Shown here: positions 1 through 8,141 of the stretch, one piece after another | Numbering within the stretch: the first letter of the stretch is position 1 | Layout of the letters: each line of letters starts with the position of its first letter | Source of the DNA: Halobacteriovoraceae bacterium | GTDB lineage: Bacteria; Bdellovibrionota; Bacteriovoracia; Bacteriovoracales; Bacteriovoracaceae | Assembly (NCBI GenBank): GCA_002707495.1 | Contig: PAMZ01000002.1 | Coordinates: forward strand, 134,058 to 198,057 | Length of the DNA: 64,000 bases | Reading direction: 5' to 3' | Program-made: the position numbers and the translations under genes | The notes under the pieces: generated by a model | What the model was told of the DNA's origin: nothing | Databases searched by the model: none | What the model saw: the letters and a program-made list of their open reading frames with translations, nothing else

Positions 1-1
1 T

Positions 2-55
2 AGACCAAGCCGTCCTGATAGACCAAGTCGTCCATCAAGACCTTGCCGTGGAAGA
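2..55 (+). repeat. Three degenerate 18-bp tandem units, probably the C-terminal tail of a truncated upstream gene
   Basis: Three consecutive 18-nt units begin at positions 2, 20 and 38 with AGACCAAG, AGACCAAG and AGACCTTG. Two plus-strand frames are open into the window edge. One ends at 65-67 and reads as an Arg-Pro-Ser hexapeptide repeat. The other ends at 78-80 and reads as an Asp-x-Ala/Val-Val repeat. Differences between units fall mostly on third codon positions in the Arg-Pro frame, which slightly favours it. A terminator follows at 96-120, so some plus-strand gene does end here. The rest of the gene is outside the window. Confidence 0.4.
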
Positions 56-95
56 GACTGTCGTTAATTGTAGAATATAAAGTTTTTGGAATAGG

Positions 96-120
96 GCCCC
101 ACATTTTGTGGGGCTTTTTT
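96..120 (+). terminator. Rho-independent terminator of the truncated upstream gene
   Basis: A 7-bp GC-rich stem (GCCCCAC / GTGGGGC) with a 5-nt loop is followed by six T. It ends at the stop codon of the minus-strand deacetylase gene and serves the plus-strand gene that enters from the left edge. Confidence 0.85.
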
Positions 121-1009
121 ATTTAAAGAAAACATCATTAAGTGTTTTGTAAGTATTAACATAAGCTTCAACCGATAAGTCTACCGGATCGGTGTACCCA
201 CCACCTAATGCCATTGCCATAGAGATTCCTTGAGACTTAACAAACTCAAAAACAAGTCTATCTCGCTCCAAAAGACCTTCGTAACTCAAATCTAATGAAC
301 CAAACCTATCATGAACTAAGCTATCAACTCCTGCTTGATAAAGTAAAAGTTCATGGCCTGAGATTTCGGTTAATACCTCTTTGAGTTTTTGTAGATACTC
401 ATCATCTTTAGTATTTTTAGAAAATCCAATATCAATATGGGACTCAACCTTTCTGTAAGGATAGTTTGTCTCCCCATGAAAACTTATAATGAACACATTT
501 TTGTCTTGATTCAAAATAGAGGAATTTCCATTTCCCTGATGTACATCTAGATCGAGGATAAGGATTTTTTTATAGGGATCAATTGAGTGAATTTTTCGTG
601 TGGCCACTGCAAAGTCATTAAAGAAACAAAAACCTTCGCCACCATCTTTGTGAGCGTGATGAGTTCCCCCTGCTAGTGAACTCGAAACTCCTTCCTCTAG
701 CGCGGTGAAAGTTGCGTTGAGAAAACTTTGCATAGATGCTCTAGCGCGTATGACCATTTCAGGAGTCAAAGGAAGACCCACAGCTCGTGCTAATTTTCTT
801 TCGAGTGTTAAACTGAGGACCTGATGGATATATTCATGATCATGTGCCAGTAAAAGATCTTCTATCTGACAAATATCAGCTTCGATAAACTCAGCATCGA
901 TGACTCTATCTTTTATAAGTCTCTCTCTTAATTTTTTGTACTTACCCATGGGAAAACGATGACCATCGGGTAAAGGGACTTCATAAGTGTCAGAGTAAAA
1001 AACTTTCAT
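119..1009 (-). CDS. Histone deacetylase-family (AcuC/HDAC-like) zinc deacetylase
   Basis: A 296-residue protein of the arginase/deacetylase fold, which hydrolyses N-acetyl groups from lysine or small amines; the bacterial substrate cannot be told from sequence. The His-His pair of the active site is at 117-118 (GGTHHAH). The metal ligands expected for the family are visible as Asp155 and His157 in LDLDVHQG and Asp229 in QAGVDS. A GGGY motif near the C terminus supplies the catalytic Tyr. The length matches short bacterial class II-like enzymes, and no signal peptide is seen, so it should be cytoplasmic. It is divergent from the DUF885 gene across about 58 bp. A TATAAT box lies only 7 nt before ATG with no Shine-Dalgarno, suggesting a leaderless mRNA. 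Confidence 0.88.
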   Translation of the reverse strand: MKVFYSDTYEVPLPDGHRFPMGKYKKLRERLIKDRVIDAEFIEADICQIEDLLLAHDHEYIHQVLSLTLERKLARAVGLPLTPEMVIRARASMQSFLNATFTALEEGVSSSLAGGTHHAHKDGGEGFCFFNDFAVATRKIHSIDPYKKILILDLDVHQGNGNSSILNQDKNVFIISFHGETNYPYRKVESHIDIGFSKNTKDDEYLQKLKEVLTEISGHELLLYQAGVDSLVHDRFGSLDLSYEGLLERDRLVFEFVKSQGISMAMALGGGYTDPVDLSVEAYVNTYKTLNDVFFK

Positions 1010-1016
1010 AAATAAG

Positions 1017-1045
1017 ATTATAAGGAATGCGTTGGCATTCTCAAA
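1017..1045 (-). promoter_or_regulatory. Sigma70-like promoter of the deacetylase gene, probably leaderless
   Basis: On the minus strand a weak -35 (TTTGAG, 1045-1040) and a perfect -10 TATAAT (1022-1017) are separated by 17 nt. The ATG begins 7 nt beyond the -10 box, so transcription should start at or next to the start codon. There is no purine-rich ribosome site. Confidence 0.5.
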
Positions 1046-1058
1046 GATTGTCTATAAT
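1032..1058 (+). promoter_or_regulatory. Sigma70-like promoter of the DUF885 gene, short or absent leader
   Basis: TTGGCA at 1032-1037 and TATAAT at 1053-1058 are spaced by 15 nt, which is shorter than the ideal 17. The ATG at 1068 follows 9 nt after the -10 box without a Shine-Dalgarno. It is interleaved with the divergent deacetylase promoter, so the two may compete. Confidence 0.4.
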
Positions 1059-1067
1059 TTATTAAAT

Positions 1068-2717
1068 ATGAAATACTCAGTCTTCGAAAAACAAATATTA
1101 GACTTTCTCTCTCAAGATCCAGCTTTTTGCTCTCATAGTGGATTAGATCAAAACCTTGGAGATCTTCCTGACCCCGGAAAGAACCAACGTATAAAAGTCC
1201 AAGGAAAAATCAAAATGTTTCGCGGCATGATCAAATCAGTTGAAACAGATTTAAAAGAAGAAGAGAAGGACCTGAAGCTTTGGGATTTATATCTAGAACA
1301 AATGAGATTGAAATTAGAAGTTGAAATTAATGGAGTCCCAAAAATCATGCGACTCCCTAAGGCATTTTCTGAAATAATAGATCCGATATTTCTCTTGATG
1401 ATTAACGATCCAAGACCAGCTAAGCAGAGGATAGTTAATATCATCTCTAAGTTAAATAAGTCCATGTCCTACATCCAGTCTTATGTAAGAAATATAAAAG
1501 AGCCTGTTCAAAGATGGGTCGATATGGAGCTAGAAGCTCTATCTCAAGTAGACTCAATTTTTGAGTCGCTCCAGGTGTGGGCAGTCAAAGAAGGGTTTAT
1601 TCAAATGAATGCTCTTGAAAAATCAATAATAGCTGCTAAATCTGCGCTTCAATTTTATAAAAATTTCTTGAATGATGTGACAAAGTCTAAGGATTTTCAT
1701 CTCGGTGAAAATCAAATGAGGGAGATTATCAAGGCGAGAGGTATTGATCTGACACCTAGTGAAATTCATCAATTAGCTAAAGTATTTTTAAAAGAGAATC
1801 AAGCTATGGTGGAAGAACTTCGAAAAAAACTTTGCTTAAAATATAGGCTTGCGCCTGAAACTAGTGCCGCTGAGTTGCAGAGCTTTTTAGCACAGAAATT
1901 TTCAGTCCCATTTGAAACCTTTGAAGATATTATTCAGCGTTATGAGCATGAACAAAGTAAAATTCTAAATTGGCTTAAACAAAAAAATCTTTTCCCCATC
2001 ATTGAAAATCAATCTTTAAAAATTATGCAAACACCTGTCTACTTACAACCAAGTATTCCTGCAGGTGCGATGATTTGCCCCTTGGGTCTGAGAGAGGGAA
2101 CTCGGCATAGTTTAATTTACTTAACCCTTAAAGAAACAAACTTAGCTGAGCATACTGAGCTTAGCATCCCTAATATGATGATTCATGAAGGTATACCAGG
2201 TCATCATTTGCACTTAGCAACGGCAACAACGCATAAAAGTGTTATTCGAAGAATCATGCCTTGTAATGACCTCGCAGAGGGATGGACGACTATGTTAGAG
2301 GACTATATTCTCGATCAAGGTTTTGGGGGCGAACTAGAGGATGAACTTAGGTTTAGTGCCAAAAGAGATATGGCGAGACTGGGTGCGAGGGTGGCCATAG
2401 ATCTTTTTTTCATGTCAGGAGAAAAAGATTATTTAGAGGTCGGAATTGATGCAGATATTAGTTCGGATGATCCTTTTGAATCTGCCGGTCAATTACTTCA
2501 AGCCGTCACTGGTTTTGTTCCCGATAGAGTGCAAGGGGAGCTTAACTGGTATTCTCAGGAGTCGGGCTACCCGCTTTCTTATTTGGTGGGAAATCATCTA
2601 ATGTTGACTCTTAAGAGTAAATATTTGCGAAAAGTAGCGGATGATGACTTTTCTTTTCATAAGTTCATTCTATCTCAGGGGAAAATGCCATTATCCTTTT
2701 TCGACGTAAGTACTTAA
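1068..2717 (+). CDS. DUF885-family putative metal-dependent hydrolase/peptidase
   Basis: A 549-residue protein with the HExxPGHH motif typical of DUF885 proteins: His373-Glu374 and His379-His380 in HEGIPGHHLH. It is preceded by a helical N-terminal two thirds and followed by a conserved EGW segment (DLAEGWTTMLED). DUF885 proteins resemble gluzincin metallopeptidases; the substrate is unknown. No signal peptide is seen, so it is probably cytoplasmic, unlike many DUF885 lipoproteins. A longer reading from TTG at 1032 adds 12 residues. ATG 1068 is preferred because the TTG lies inside the -35 region of the likely promoter. It is divergent from the deacetylase gene. Confidence 0.8.
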   Translation: MKYSVFEKQILDFLSQDPAFCSHSGLDQNLGDLPDPGKNQRIKVQGKIKMFRGMIKSVETDLKEEEKDLKLWDLYLEQMRLKLEVEINGVPKIMRLPKAFSEIIDPIFLLMINDPRPAKQRIVNIISKLNKSMSYIQSYVRNIKEPVQRWVDMELEALSQVDSIFESLQVWAVKEGFIQMNALEKSIIAAKSALQFYKNFLNDVTKSKDFHLGENQMREIIKARGIDLTPSEIHQLAKVFLKENQAMVEELRKKLCLKYRLAPETSAAELQSFLAQKFSVPFETFEDIIQRYEHEQSKILNWLKQKNLFPIIENQSLKIMQTPVYLQPSIPAGAMICPLGLREGTRHSLIYLTLKETNLAEHTELSIPNMMIHEGIPGHHLHLATATTHKSVIRRIMPCNDLAEGWTTMLEDYILDQGFGGELEDELRFSAKRDMARLGARVAIDLFFMSGEKDYLEVGIDADISSDDPFESAGQLLQAVTGFVPDRVQGELNWYSQESGYPLSYLVGNHLMLTLKSKYLRKVADDDFSFHKFILSQGKMPLSFFDVST

Positions 2718-2811
2718 AATAAATAAGAAAGCCCATGAAATTTGTCTAAAAATCGTCTATCCTAATATTTATCCTTTTATTTTATCAAGGTATATATGTA
2801 CTATAATCAAA

Positions 2812-3075
2812 GTGAAAACGACCGCGATCTTTCTTTTATTTTTAACCTTACTTGGTGTGTCATCGCAGGCTCAGCAATGTGTATGTGAGTTAATAGAAGT
2901 AACCGAATCCCAAGAAATATTTGAAGAAATTGAGAGTGAAACTATATTAGCTGAAAGCTCTCTTCCATCCGTCTTGGGGCCAAAAATTTTTAAAATTTAT
3001 CCCTTATATGATTTAGAAAACCTATTATCTGCGACTGCAATCGAAGTCATAACTCCACCTCCAGAATTCGTTTAA
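2812..3075 (+). CDS. Small secreted protein of unknown function
   Basis: An 87-residue protein starting at GTG (no other in-frame start). It has a clear signal peptide (about residues 1-20, cleavage near SQAQ), two Cys (QCVC) just after it, then an acidic Glu-rich stretch. No family is recognised. A TATAAT box at 2802-2807 lies very close upstream, so the GTG start and the promoter cannot both be certain. It precedes the carbonic anhydrase gene by 54 bp with no visible terminator and might be co-transcribed with it. Confidence 0.5.
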   Translation: MKTTAIFLLFLTLLGVSSQAQQCVCELIEVTESQEIFEEIESETILAESSLPSVLGPKIFKIYPLYDLENLLSATAIEVITPPPEFV

Positions 3076-3129
3076 AAAAATTCCACTTATCCAATCTATT
3101 TTTAAAGATGAAAACTGTAAGGAGTACCG

Positions 3130-3705
3130 ATGTACGCATATAAAGGTTATGAGAAATATAAAAAAGAAAAACTAGCTACCCTGAAGCCTAAACTGGCTGG
3201 AATAGAGAATGGCCAGAGTCCTAAAACTCTCTTCATCACTTGTTCAGATTCGAGAATTTGTCCAAATGAATTAACTTCAAGTGAGCAAGGTGAACTTTTT
3301 GTTATTCGAAATGCCGGGAATACTATTCCTCACTTTGATAAATCAAACGGAAATGCTGATGCAGCAACTTTAGAGTATGCCGTTAAGGCTCTTGGGGTAG
3401 AAGAGATTATCGTCTGTGGACATACCCATTGTGGAGCTATTGGAGCCTTGATGACAGGGGTGGATGCAAATCAATTGGGGACTATTGCCAGTTATTTAAG
3501 TGAACTTAATGAACTTCGTGAGCTCAGCCTAGAAAGAAAGATGACTGGAATTGAGACAATTAAAGAAAATATTAAATTTCAATTAGAGAATATTCACTCT
3601 TACGACTTTGTTCAACAGGCCATGAGCCAGGGGAAATTAAAAACCTATGGTTGGATCTATGGACTTGAGACGGGTGAAGTCGAGTTAGTCGACTGTGAGG
3701 CTTAA
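3130..3705 (+). CDS. Beta-class carbonic anhydrase
   Basis: A 191-residue cytoplasmic zinc enzyme that interconverts CO2 and bicarbonate. The three beta-class zinc ligands are visible: Cys38 (CSDSR), His98 and Cys101 (CGHTHC). The Asp40-Arg42 dyad that gates the metal is intact. Length is normal for the prokaryotic family. A strong Shine-Dalgarno (AAGGAG) precedes ATG. The stop codon lies 1 nt before the start of the SulP transporter gene, so the two are translationally coupled. The pair likely handles bicarbonate together, a known SulP/carbonic anhydrase association. Confidence 0.93.
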   Translation: MYAYKGYEKYKKEKLATLKPKLAGIENGQSPKTLFITCSDSRICPNELTSSEQGELFVIRNAGNTIPHFDKSNGNADAATLEYAVKALGVEEIIVCGHTHCGAIGALMTGVDANQLGTIASYLSELNELRELSLERKMTGIETIKENIKFQLENIHSYDFVQQAMSQGKLKTYGWIYGLETGEVELVDCEA

Positions 3706-3706
3706 G

Positions 3707-5179
3707 ATGTTAAATACAGAATATAAAAAAGATGATTTTCTACACGATTTTTTGGCCTCTTTAGTTGTTTTCTTGGTCGCACTTCCTCTTTGCCTAGGAA
3801 TAGCTTTAGCTTCAGGTGTTCCGCCAATTGTAGGCTTAATGGCGGGGATTATCGGCGGGCTTGTGGTCGGAAGTTTTACGGGATCTCCTCTTCAAGTTTC
3901 GGGACCAGCTGCAGGTCTTGCTGTTATGGTTTTTGAAGTCGTTGATGCCCATGGACTGGAGGCGATGGCAATAGTCTGTTTCGTTGCAGGTATTTTCCAA
4001 CTCTTAGGCGCTTTTTTGAAACTTGGCAATTTATTTAAAGCCGTTTCTCCTGCAGTTGTTAAAGGAATGCTGTCCGGTATTGGGCTTCTTATTTTCGCTT
4101 CTCAGTTTCATGTTATGTTAGATCACAAACCAAGTTCAAGCGGGGTAGAGAATTTAACAACAATCCCGCAAGCTTTTCTAGATATCTTTAGCACTAAACT
4201 TCCGGTTCAGCATGAACATGCTGCCACAATTGGTTTAATCACCCTGCTTTGTTTGGTTGGTTGGAATACGATTAGAGAGAAGGTAAAACTTCCCGTTCCA
4301 GCCCCTTTAATTGCCATCATTGTTAGTGCTGCCATTGCAAACTTCGCTGGTCTGGGTATTAACTTCATTTCTATCCCTGATAATCTTCTGGATGGATTGA
4401 GCTTTAACCTTTGGGAGGGAATACAAAATATTAATGCTGAGTTGATATTTGCTGGAATAGGTATGGGATTGGTCGCCACAACCGAGACATTACTTTGCGT
4501 AACGGCAGTGGACACAATTAAGCCTGATCATAAATCGAATTATAACCAAGAACTTATGGCCCAGGGGATTGGGAACACTCTGGCGGGTTTAGTAGGGGCG
4601 ATGCCCATTACTGGAGTCATTGTTCGAAGTTCAGCAAACTTAGAGTTTGGCGGAAGAACGAGAGTCTCCACTATACTTCATGGCGCTTGGTTAGTTCTGT
4701 TTCTATTCTTATTTAGCAATATATTGGCTTATATTCCAACCTCAGCACTAGCTGCAATTCTCGTTTATACGGGATACAAACTTTTCGACTTTAAAGCCTT
4801 TAAGAAATTCAACACTGAATTTGGAAAATCTGAGGTTTTAATTTATTTAGTGACCATTGTAAGCATAATCTCAATCAACCTCCTTTACGGGGTCATGATT
4901 GGGTATGCCCTATCTTTAGTGCAATTGATTTATCGATTGAATGATTTTCAAATTGAGGTTGAAAATAAAGAAGGGGTCTTAAAGGTTAATTTGCACGGTG
5001 CAATGACTTTTTTGACACTGCCAGGATTATCTAAGCGTATTGATGAGAGTCTTGAGGATCACCAGGGAGACGTTCATTTAGATGCTAGCAAGGTGAGCTT
5101 CATGGATAGTGCAAGTCATGAATACCTTGATGTTCTCCATAAGAATATTGGAGACAAAATGAAGTTAGAGAAAAAGTAA
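3707..5179 (+). CDS. SulP-family inorganic anion (probably bicarbonate) transporter with STAS domain
   Basis: About 490 residues. An N-terminal half rich in membrane helices carries the SulP signature region (ALPLCLGIALASGVPP, near the start). A C-terminal cytoplasmic STAS domain is seen at about residues 405-485, with the conserved LDASxVSFMDSAS segment. SulP proteins carry sulfate, bicarbonate or other anions. Bicarbonate is favoured here because the gene directly follows a carbonic anhydrase. A GTG at 3695 would extend it by four residues into the upstream gene. ATG 3707 has GAGG at the right distance and is preferred. A strong terminator follows. Confidence 0.9.
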   Translation: MLNTEYKKDDFLHDFLASLVVFLVALPLCLGIALASGVPPIVGLMAGIIGGLVVGSFTGSPLQVSGPAAGLAVMVFEVVDAHGLEAMAIVCFVAGIFQLLGAFLKLGNLFKAVSPAVVKGMLSGIGLLIFASQFHVMLDHKPSSSGVENLTTIPQAFLDIFSTKLPVQHEHAATIGLITLLCLVGWNTIREKVKLPVPAPLIAIIVSAAIANFAGLGINFISIPDNLLDGLSFNLWEGIQNINAELIFAGIGMGLVATTETLLCVTAVDTIKPDHKSNYNQELMAQGIGNTLAGLVGAMPITGVIVRSSANLEFGGRTRVSTILHGAWLVLFLFLFSNILAYIPTSALAAILVYTGYKLFDFKAFKKFNTEFGKSEVLIYLVTIVSIISINLLYGVMIGYALSLVQLIYRLNDFQIEVENKEGVLKVNLHGAMTFLTLPGLSKRIDESLEDHQGDVHLDASKVSFMDSASHEYLDVLHKNIGDKMKLEKK

Positions 5180-5192
5180 TTTGTAATGACTT

Positions 5193-5221
5193 TGGGAGTC
5201 GAAAGACTCCCATTTTTTTTT
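5193..5221 (+). terminator. Rho-independent terminator of the carbonic anhydrase-SulP unit
   Basis: An 8-bp stem (TGGGAGTC / GACTCCCA) is closed by a GAAA tetraloop and followed by nine T. It separates this operon from the pyrophosphatase gene. Confidence 0.92.
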
Positions 5222-5240
5222 CCTAAGCCTTTAAAATTCT

Positions 5241-5269
5241 TTGACACTACACGCTCAAATCAATAATAT
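5241..5269 (+). promoter_or_regulatory. Sigma70-type promoter of the membrane pyrophosphatase gene
   Basis: A consensus -35 TTGACA (5241-5246) and -10 TAATAT (5264-5269) are separated by exactly 17 nt. The predicted start near 5276 gives a leader of about 44 nt before ATG 5320. Confidence 0.75.
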
Positions 5270-5319
5270 TCAAGTCTTTTAGTAAACTAAGAAACATTTA
5301 AATTATAGGTGGTTTAAGG

Positions 5320-7572
5320 ATGCAAAACACAATTTTGTACATGGTTCCAGCACTTGGAGTCTTCGGATTAGTGGTGATGGCGGTCAAGTCAGCTTGGGTA
5401 AACAAACAAGCAACTGGTGAAGAAAATATGGTCGAGCTTTCGACTTATATTGCAGAAGGTGCCATGGCATTTCTTGTAGCCGAGTGGAAGGTACTTGCGG
5501 TCTTCGCTGCTGTAGCATCTGTTCTTCTTGGAATTTCTGGAACGATGGTTCCAACTTCAGATTGGATTATTGCTATTTCTTTTTTAATTGGAGCATTCTT
5601 TTCTGCCCTAGCCGGATATTTTGGAATGAATATCGCAACCAAAGCAAACGTAAGAACGACACAAGCTGCGAGAACAGATCTTAAAGGTGCACTTAAAGTA
5701 GCCTTTACAGGTGGAACTGTTATGGGACTTGGAGTTGCAGGTCTTGCGGTACTCGGTCTTGGTGCTCTCTTTATTCTTTTTTATAATATGTATGTTGTGT
5801 CGACTGGTGGATCAGTTAACGGAATGGAAATGGAAAAAGCCATTGAAGTTCTAGCTGGCTTCTCACTTGGTGCTGAATCTATTGCACTTTTCGCTCGAGT
5901 TGGTGGTGGTATTTATACGAAAGCTGCAGACGTTGGAGCTGATCTTGTTGGTAAGGTTGAAGCAGGAATACCTGAAGATGACGTAAGAAACCCTGCTACA
6001 ATCGCAGATAATGTTGGTGATAACGTAGGTGACGTTGCTGGTATGGGAGCTGACCTTTTTGGATCTTATGTTGCGACGATTCTTGCTACCATGGTACTTG
6101 GTCGTGAGATTGCCGTTTCTGATAATTTTGGCGGACTTTCTCCTATTCTTCTTCCTATGGTTATCGCTGGGATTGGGATAATCTTTTCTATTATTGGTTG
6201 TTCACTTGTTAGAATTTCAGATGATAAGGGCGATGTTCAAAAAGCACTTAATATCGGGAACTGGACTTCAGTTATTCTTACAACAGTAGCTTGTTTCTTT
6301 CTTGTGCGTTGGATGCTTCCAGAAAATATGATGCTAAGAGGACATGAGTTTACAAATATGGGTGTTTTCTATGCCATTCTAGTTGGTTCAGTTGTTGGTG
6401 CTCTTATGAGTATCGTAACAGAGTTTTATACAGCAATGGGGAAGAGACCTGTAACAAGTATTATTCAACAATCTGATACAGGTGCCGCTACTAATATTAT
6501 TGGTGGTCTTTCTGTTGGGATGGAATCAACTTTAATTCCTACCATTATATTAGCCGCTGGTATTTATATGTCTCACCATTTTGCTGGTCTATATGGAGTT
6601 GCCATCGCAGCTGCAGGGATGATGGCCACAACGGCTATGCAACTTGCAATTGATGCTTTTGGACCAATCGCAGATAACGCTGGTGGGATTGCTGAGATGA
6701 GTGGTCTTCCAAAAGAAGTTAGAGAGAGAACTGATATTCTAGATGCAGTTGGAAATACGACAGCCGCAACTGGTAAAGGTTTTGCTATCGCTTCTGCGGC
6801 ACTAACAGCACTAGCTCTTTTTGCTGCCTTTGTTGGTCTTGCAGGAATTAGTTCAATTGATATTTATAAGGCAGATGTACTTGCTGGTTTATTTGTAGGT
6901 GGGATGATTCCATTTATCTTCTCATCACTTGCAATCGCAGCCGTTGGTCGTGCAGCGATGGAAATGGTTAAAGAAGTAAGACGTCAGTTTAAAGAAATTC
7001 CAGGAATCATGGAGCATAAAGCGAAACCAGAATATGACAAATGTGTTGCGATCTCTACTCAAGCGTCAATCAGAGAGATGATGCTTCCAGGTGCAATCGC
7101 GCTTATTACTCCAGTAGTAGTAGGGTTTGCGTTTGGGCCAGAGGTCCTTGGTGGTCTTCTTGCTGGTGTAACTGTTTCTGGTGTTCTTATGGGAATGTTT
7201 CAAAACAATGCCGGAGGCGCATGGGATAACGCTAAAAAATCTTTCGAAGCTGGTGTAGAGATTAATGGCAAGATGGAATACAAAGGTTCTGAAGCTCACA
7301 AAGCATCTGTAACTGGTGATACTGTAGGTGATCCGTTCAAAGATACCTCAGGACCTTCCATGAATATCCTGATTAAACTTATGAGTATTGTGGCTCTTAT
7401 TATTGCACCTCATATTGCGATTAAATCTAGTGGACACCATGGTCATGGTCATCATCATAGGCATAGCCACTCTATGGTAAAGCCGCTATCAAAACAGCAC
7501 ATGCAAATGCGAAAAGCTGCGGCGGCTGAAGACCACAAACAATACGAACATAAAAAAGTAGAATCACATTAA
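5320..7572 (+). CDS. hppA: Membrane-bound, K+-dependent type proton/sodium-pumping pyrophosphatase
   Basis: A 750-residue polytopic protein (about 16 helices) that couples pyrophosphate hydrolysis to cation pumping. The substrate-site motif [11 protein letters not shown] starts at Asp204, the paired DNVGDNVGD motif follows, and Arg193 of the ARVGGG turn is present. At the K+-determining site the sequence is [10 protein letters not shown] (Ala482, Gly485) rather than the Lys of K+-independent enzymes. TM6 (after [10 protein letters not shown]) lacks the usual acidic residue, while Glu186 sits in TM5 (GAESIALF). From memory of the family, this arrangement belongs to Flavobacterium johnsoniae-type K+-dependent H+ pumps. 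A tail of about 50 residues beyond the last helix is very His-rich (from residue 706), which is unusual. It is monocistronic with its own promoter and terminator. Confidence 0.96.
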   Translation: MQNTILYMVPALGVFGLVVMAVKSAWVNKQATGEENMVELSTYIAEGAMAFLVAEWKVLAVFAAVASVLLGISGTMVPTSDWIIAISFLIGAFFSALAGYFGMNIATKANVRTTQAARTDLKGALKVAFTGGTVMGLGVAGLAVLGLGALFILFYNMYVVSTGGSVNGMEMEKAIEVLAGFSLGAESIALFARVGGGIYTKAADVGADLVGKVEAGIPEDDVRNPATIADNVGDNVGDVAGMGADLFGSYVATILATMVLGREIAVSDNFGGLSPILLPMVIAGIGIIFSIIGCSLVRISDDKGDVQKALNIGNWTSVILTTVACFFLVRWMLPENMMLRGHEFTNMGVFYAILVGSVVGALMSIVTEFYTAMGKRPVTSIIQQSDTGAATNIIGGLSVGMESTLIPTIILAAGIYMSHHFAGLYGVAIAAAGMMATTAMQLAIDAFGPIADNAGGIAEMSGLPKEVRERTDILDAVGNTTAATGKGFAIASAALTALALFAAFVGLAGISSIDIYKADVLAGLFVGGMIPFIFSSLAIAAVGRAAMEMVKEVRRQFKEIPGIMEHKAKPEYDKCVAISTQASIREMMLPGAIALITPVVVGFAFGPEVLGGLLAGVTVSGVLMGMFQNNAGGAWDNAKKSFEAGVEINGKMEYKGSEAHKASVTGDTVGDPFKDTSGPSMNILIKLMSIVALIIAPHIAIKSSGHHGHGHHHRHSHSMVKPLSKQHMQMRKAAAAEDHKQYEHKKVESH

Positions 7573-7579
7573 AAGACTT

Positions 7580-7606
7580 GGGCCCGAGTTTCGGGCCCTT
7601 TTTTTT
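7580..7606 (+). terminator. Rho-independent terminator of hppA
   Basis: An 8-bp GC-rich stem (GGGCCCGA / TCGGGCCC) with a 3-nt loop is followed by eight T, directly after the pyrophosphatase stop codon. Confidence 0.92.
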
Positions 7607-7622
7607 CTGATTTAGAGAGCTT

Positions 7623-8036
7623 ATGCGAATTTTTATTATTTTAAATTTTATAATGCTGGCAATGATCTCAACTTACCCAGTCATTGCAGGCTATGATGAA
7701 AACTCCAGCTGTCATGTTCTTGAAAATGAAATAGAACAAGAGAGCTGTGAGAAAACCCAACTAAGTCTTTTAGCTGCTCAGTTGTCAGAAGATCAAAAGT
7801 CTTGGAAAAAAAGTTTAAGTCCAAAGATTAAAGAGCAAAAATTAAAACGACTTGATTTAACATTATCTCAGCAAACCTCCTATCTTAAACATTTAGAAAA
7901 AAAACTCAATTTAATTAGAATTCACCGGGAGCAACTTTCAAAGGCTCAGGCAGTGAAGACTCGTCGTGATGACCCTAAGGCTAGGGAGGAATTGGGGCGT
8001 GCCTTAAAAAATATTGGTGTAAAAAACAAAGACTAA
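7623..8036 (+). CDS. Small secreted coiled-coil protein, unknown function
   Basis: A 137-residue protein with a signal peptide (about residues 1-22). A Cys pair follows (SCHVLENEIEQESC), then a long charged helical region rich in Lys, Leu and Gln that is likely to form a coiled coil. No known family is recognised. It sits between the hppA terminator and the RND-operon control region, so it is probably its own unit. It is far too short to be the missing periplasmic adaptor of the neighbouring efflux operon. Confidence 0.55.
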   Translation: MRIFIILNFIMLAMISTYPVIAGYDENSSCHVLENEIEQESCEKTQLSLLAAQLSEDQKSWKKSLSPKIKEQKLKRLDLTLSQQTSYLKHLEKKLNLIRIHREQLSKAQAVKTRRDDPKAREELGRALKNIGVKNKD

Positions 8037-8069
8037 GTTGTTGAATTTAAAGGCTTTTAAACAATTGAT

Positions 8070-8085
8070 TCAAACAACTGTTTGA
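8070..8085 (+). promoter_or_regulatory. Operator copy 1 for the efflux operon (TCAAACA-N2-TGTTTGA)
   Basis: A perfect inverted repeat with 7-nt arms and a 2-nt spacer. The same sequence recurs at 8111-8126, with centres 41 bp apart (about four helical turns, same face). It lies upstream of the TolC-RND-TetR operon. The TetR regulator encoded at the operon end is the obvious candidate ligand. Confidence 0.65.
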
Positions 8086-8110
8086 TAGTACGCATTTATC
8101 TGATACTTTT

Positions 8111-8126
8111 TCAAACAAATGTTTGA
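8111..8126 (+). promoter_or_regulatory. Operator copy 2 for the efflux operon
   Basis: The second TCAAACA-N2-TGTTTGA palindrome, extended by one T/A pair on each side. It is placed just upstream of the ribosome site of the TolC-like gene, where a bound repressor would block initiation or early elongation. Confidence 0.65.
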
Positions 8127-8141
8127 ATTGGAGTCCATTTA

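Noticed and set aside
1032-1067. TTG start extending the DUF885 protein by 12 residues
   Set aside because: The TTG coincides with the likely -35 box; ATG 1068 fits the -10 spacing and the protein family better.
7623-8036. Small secreted coiled-coil protein as the missing RND adaptor
   Set aside because: 137 residues without the lipoyl and beta-barrel domains of HlyD/AcrA proteins, and located upstream of the operators.
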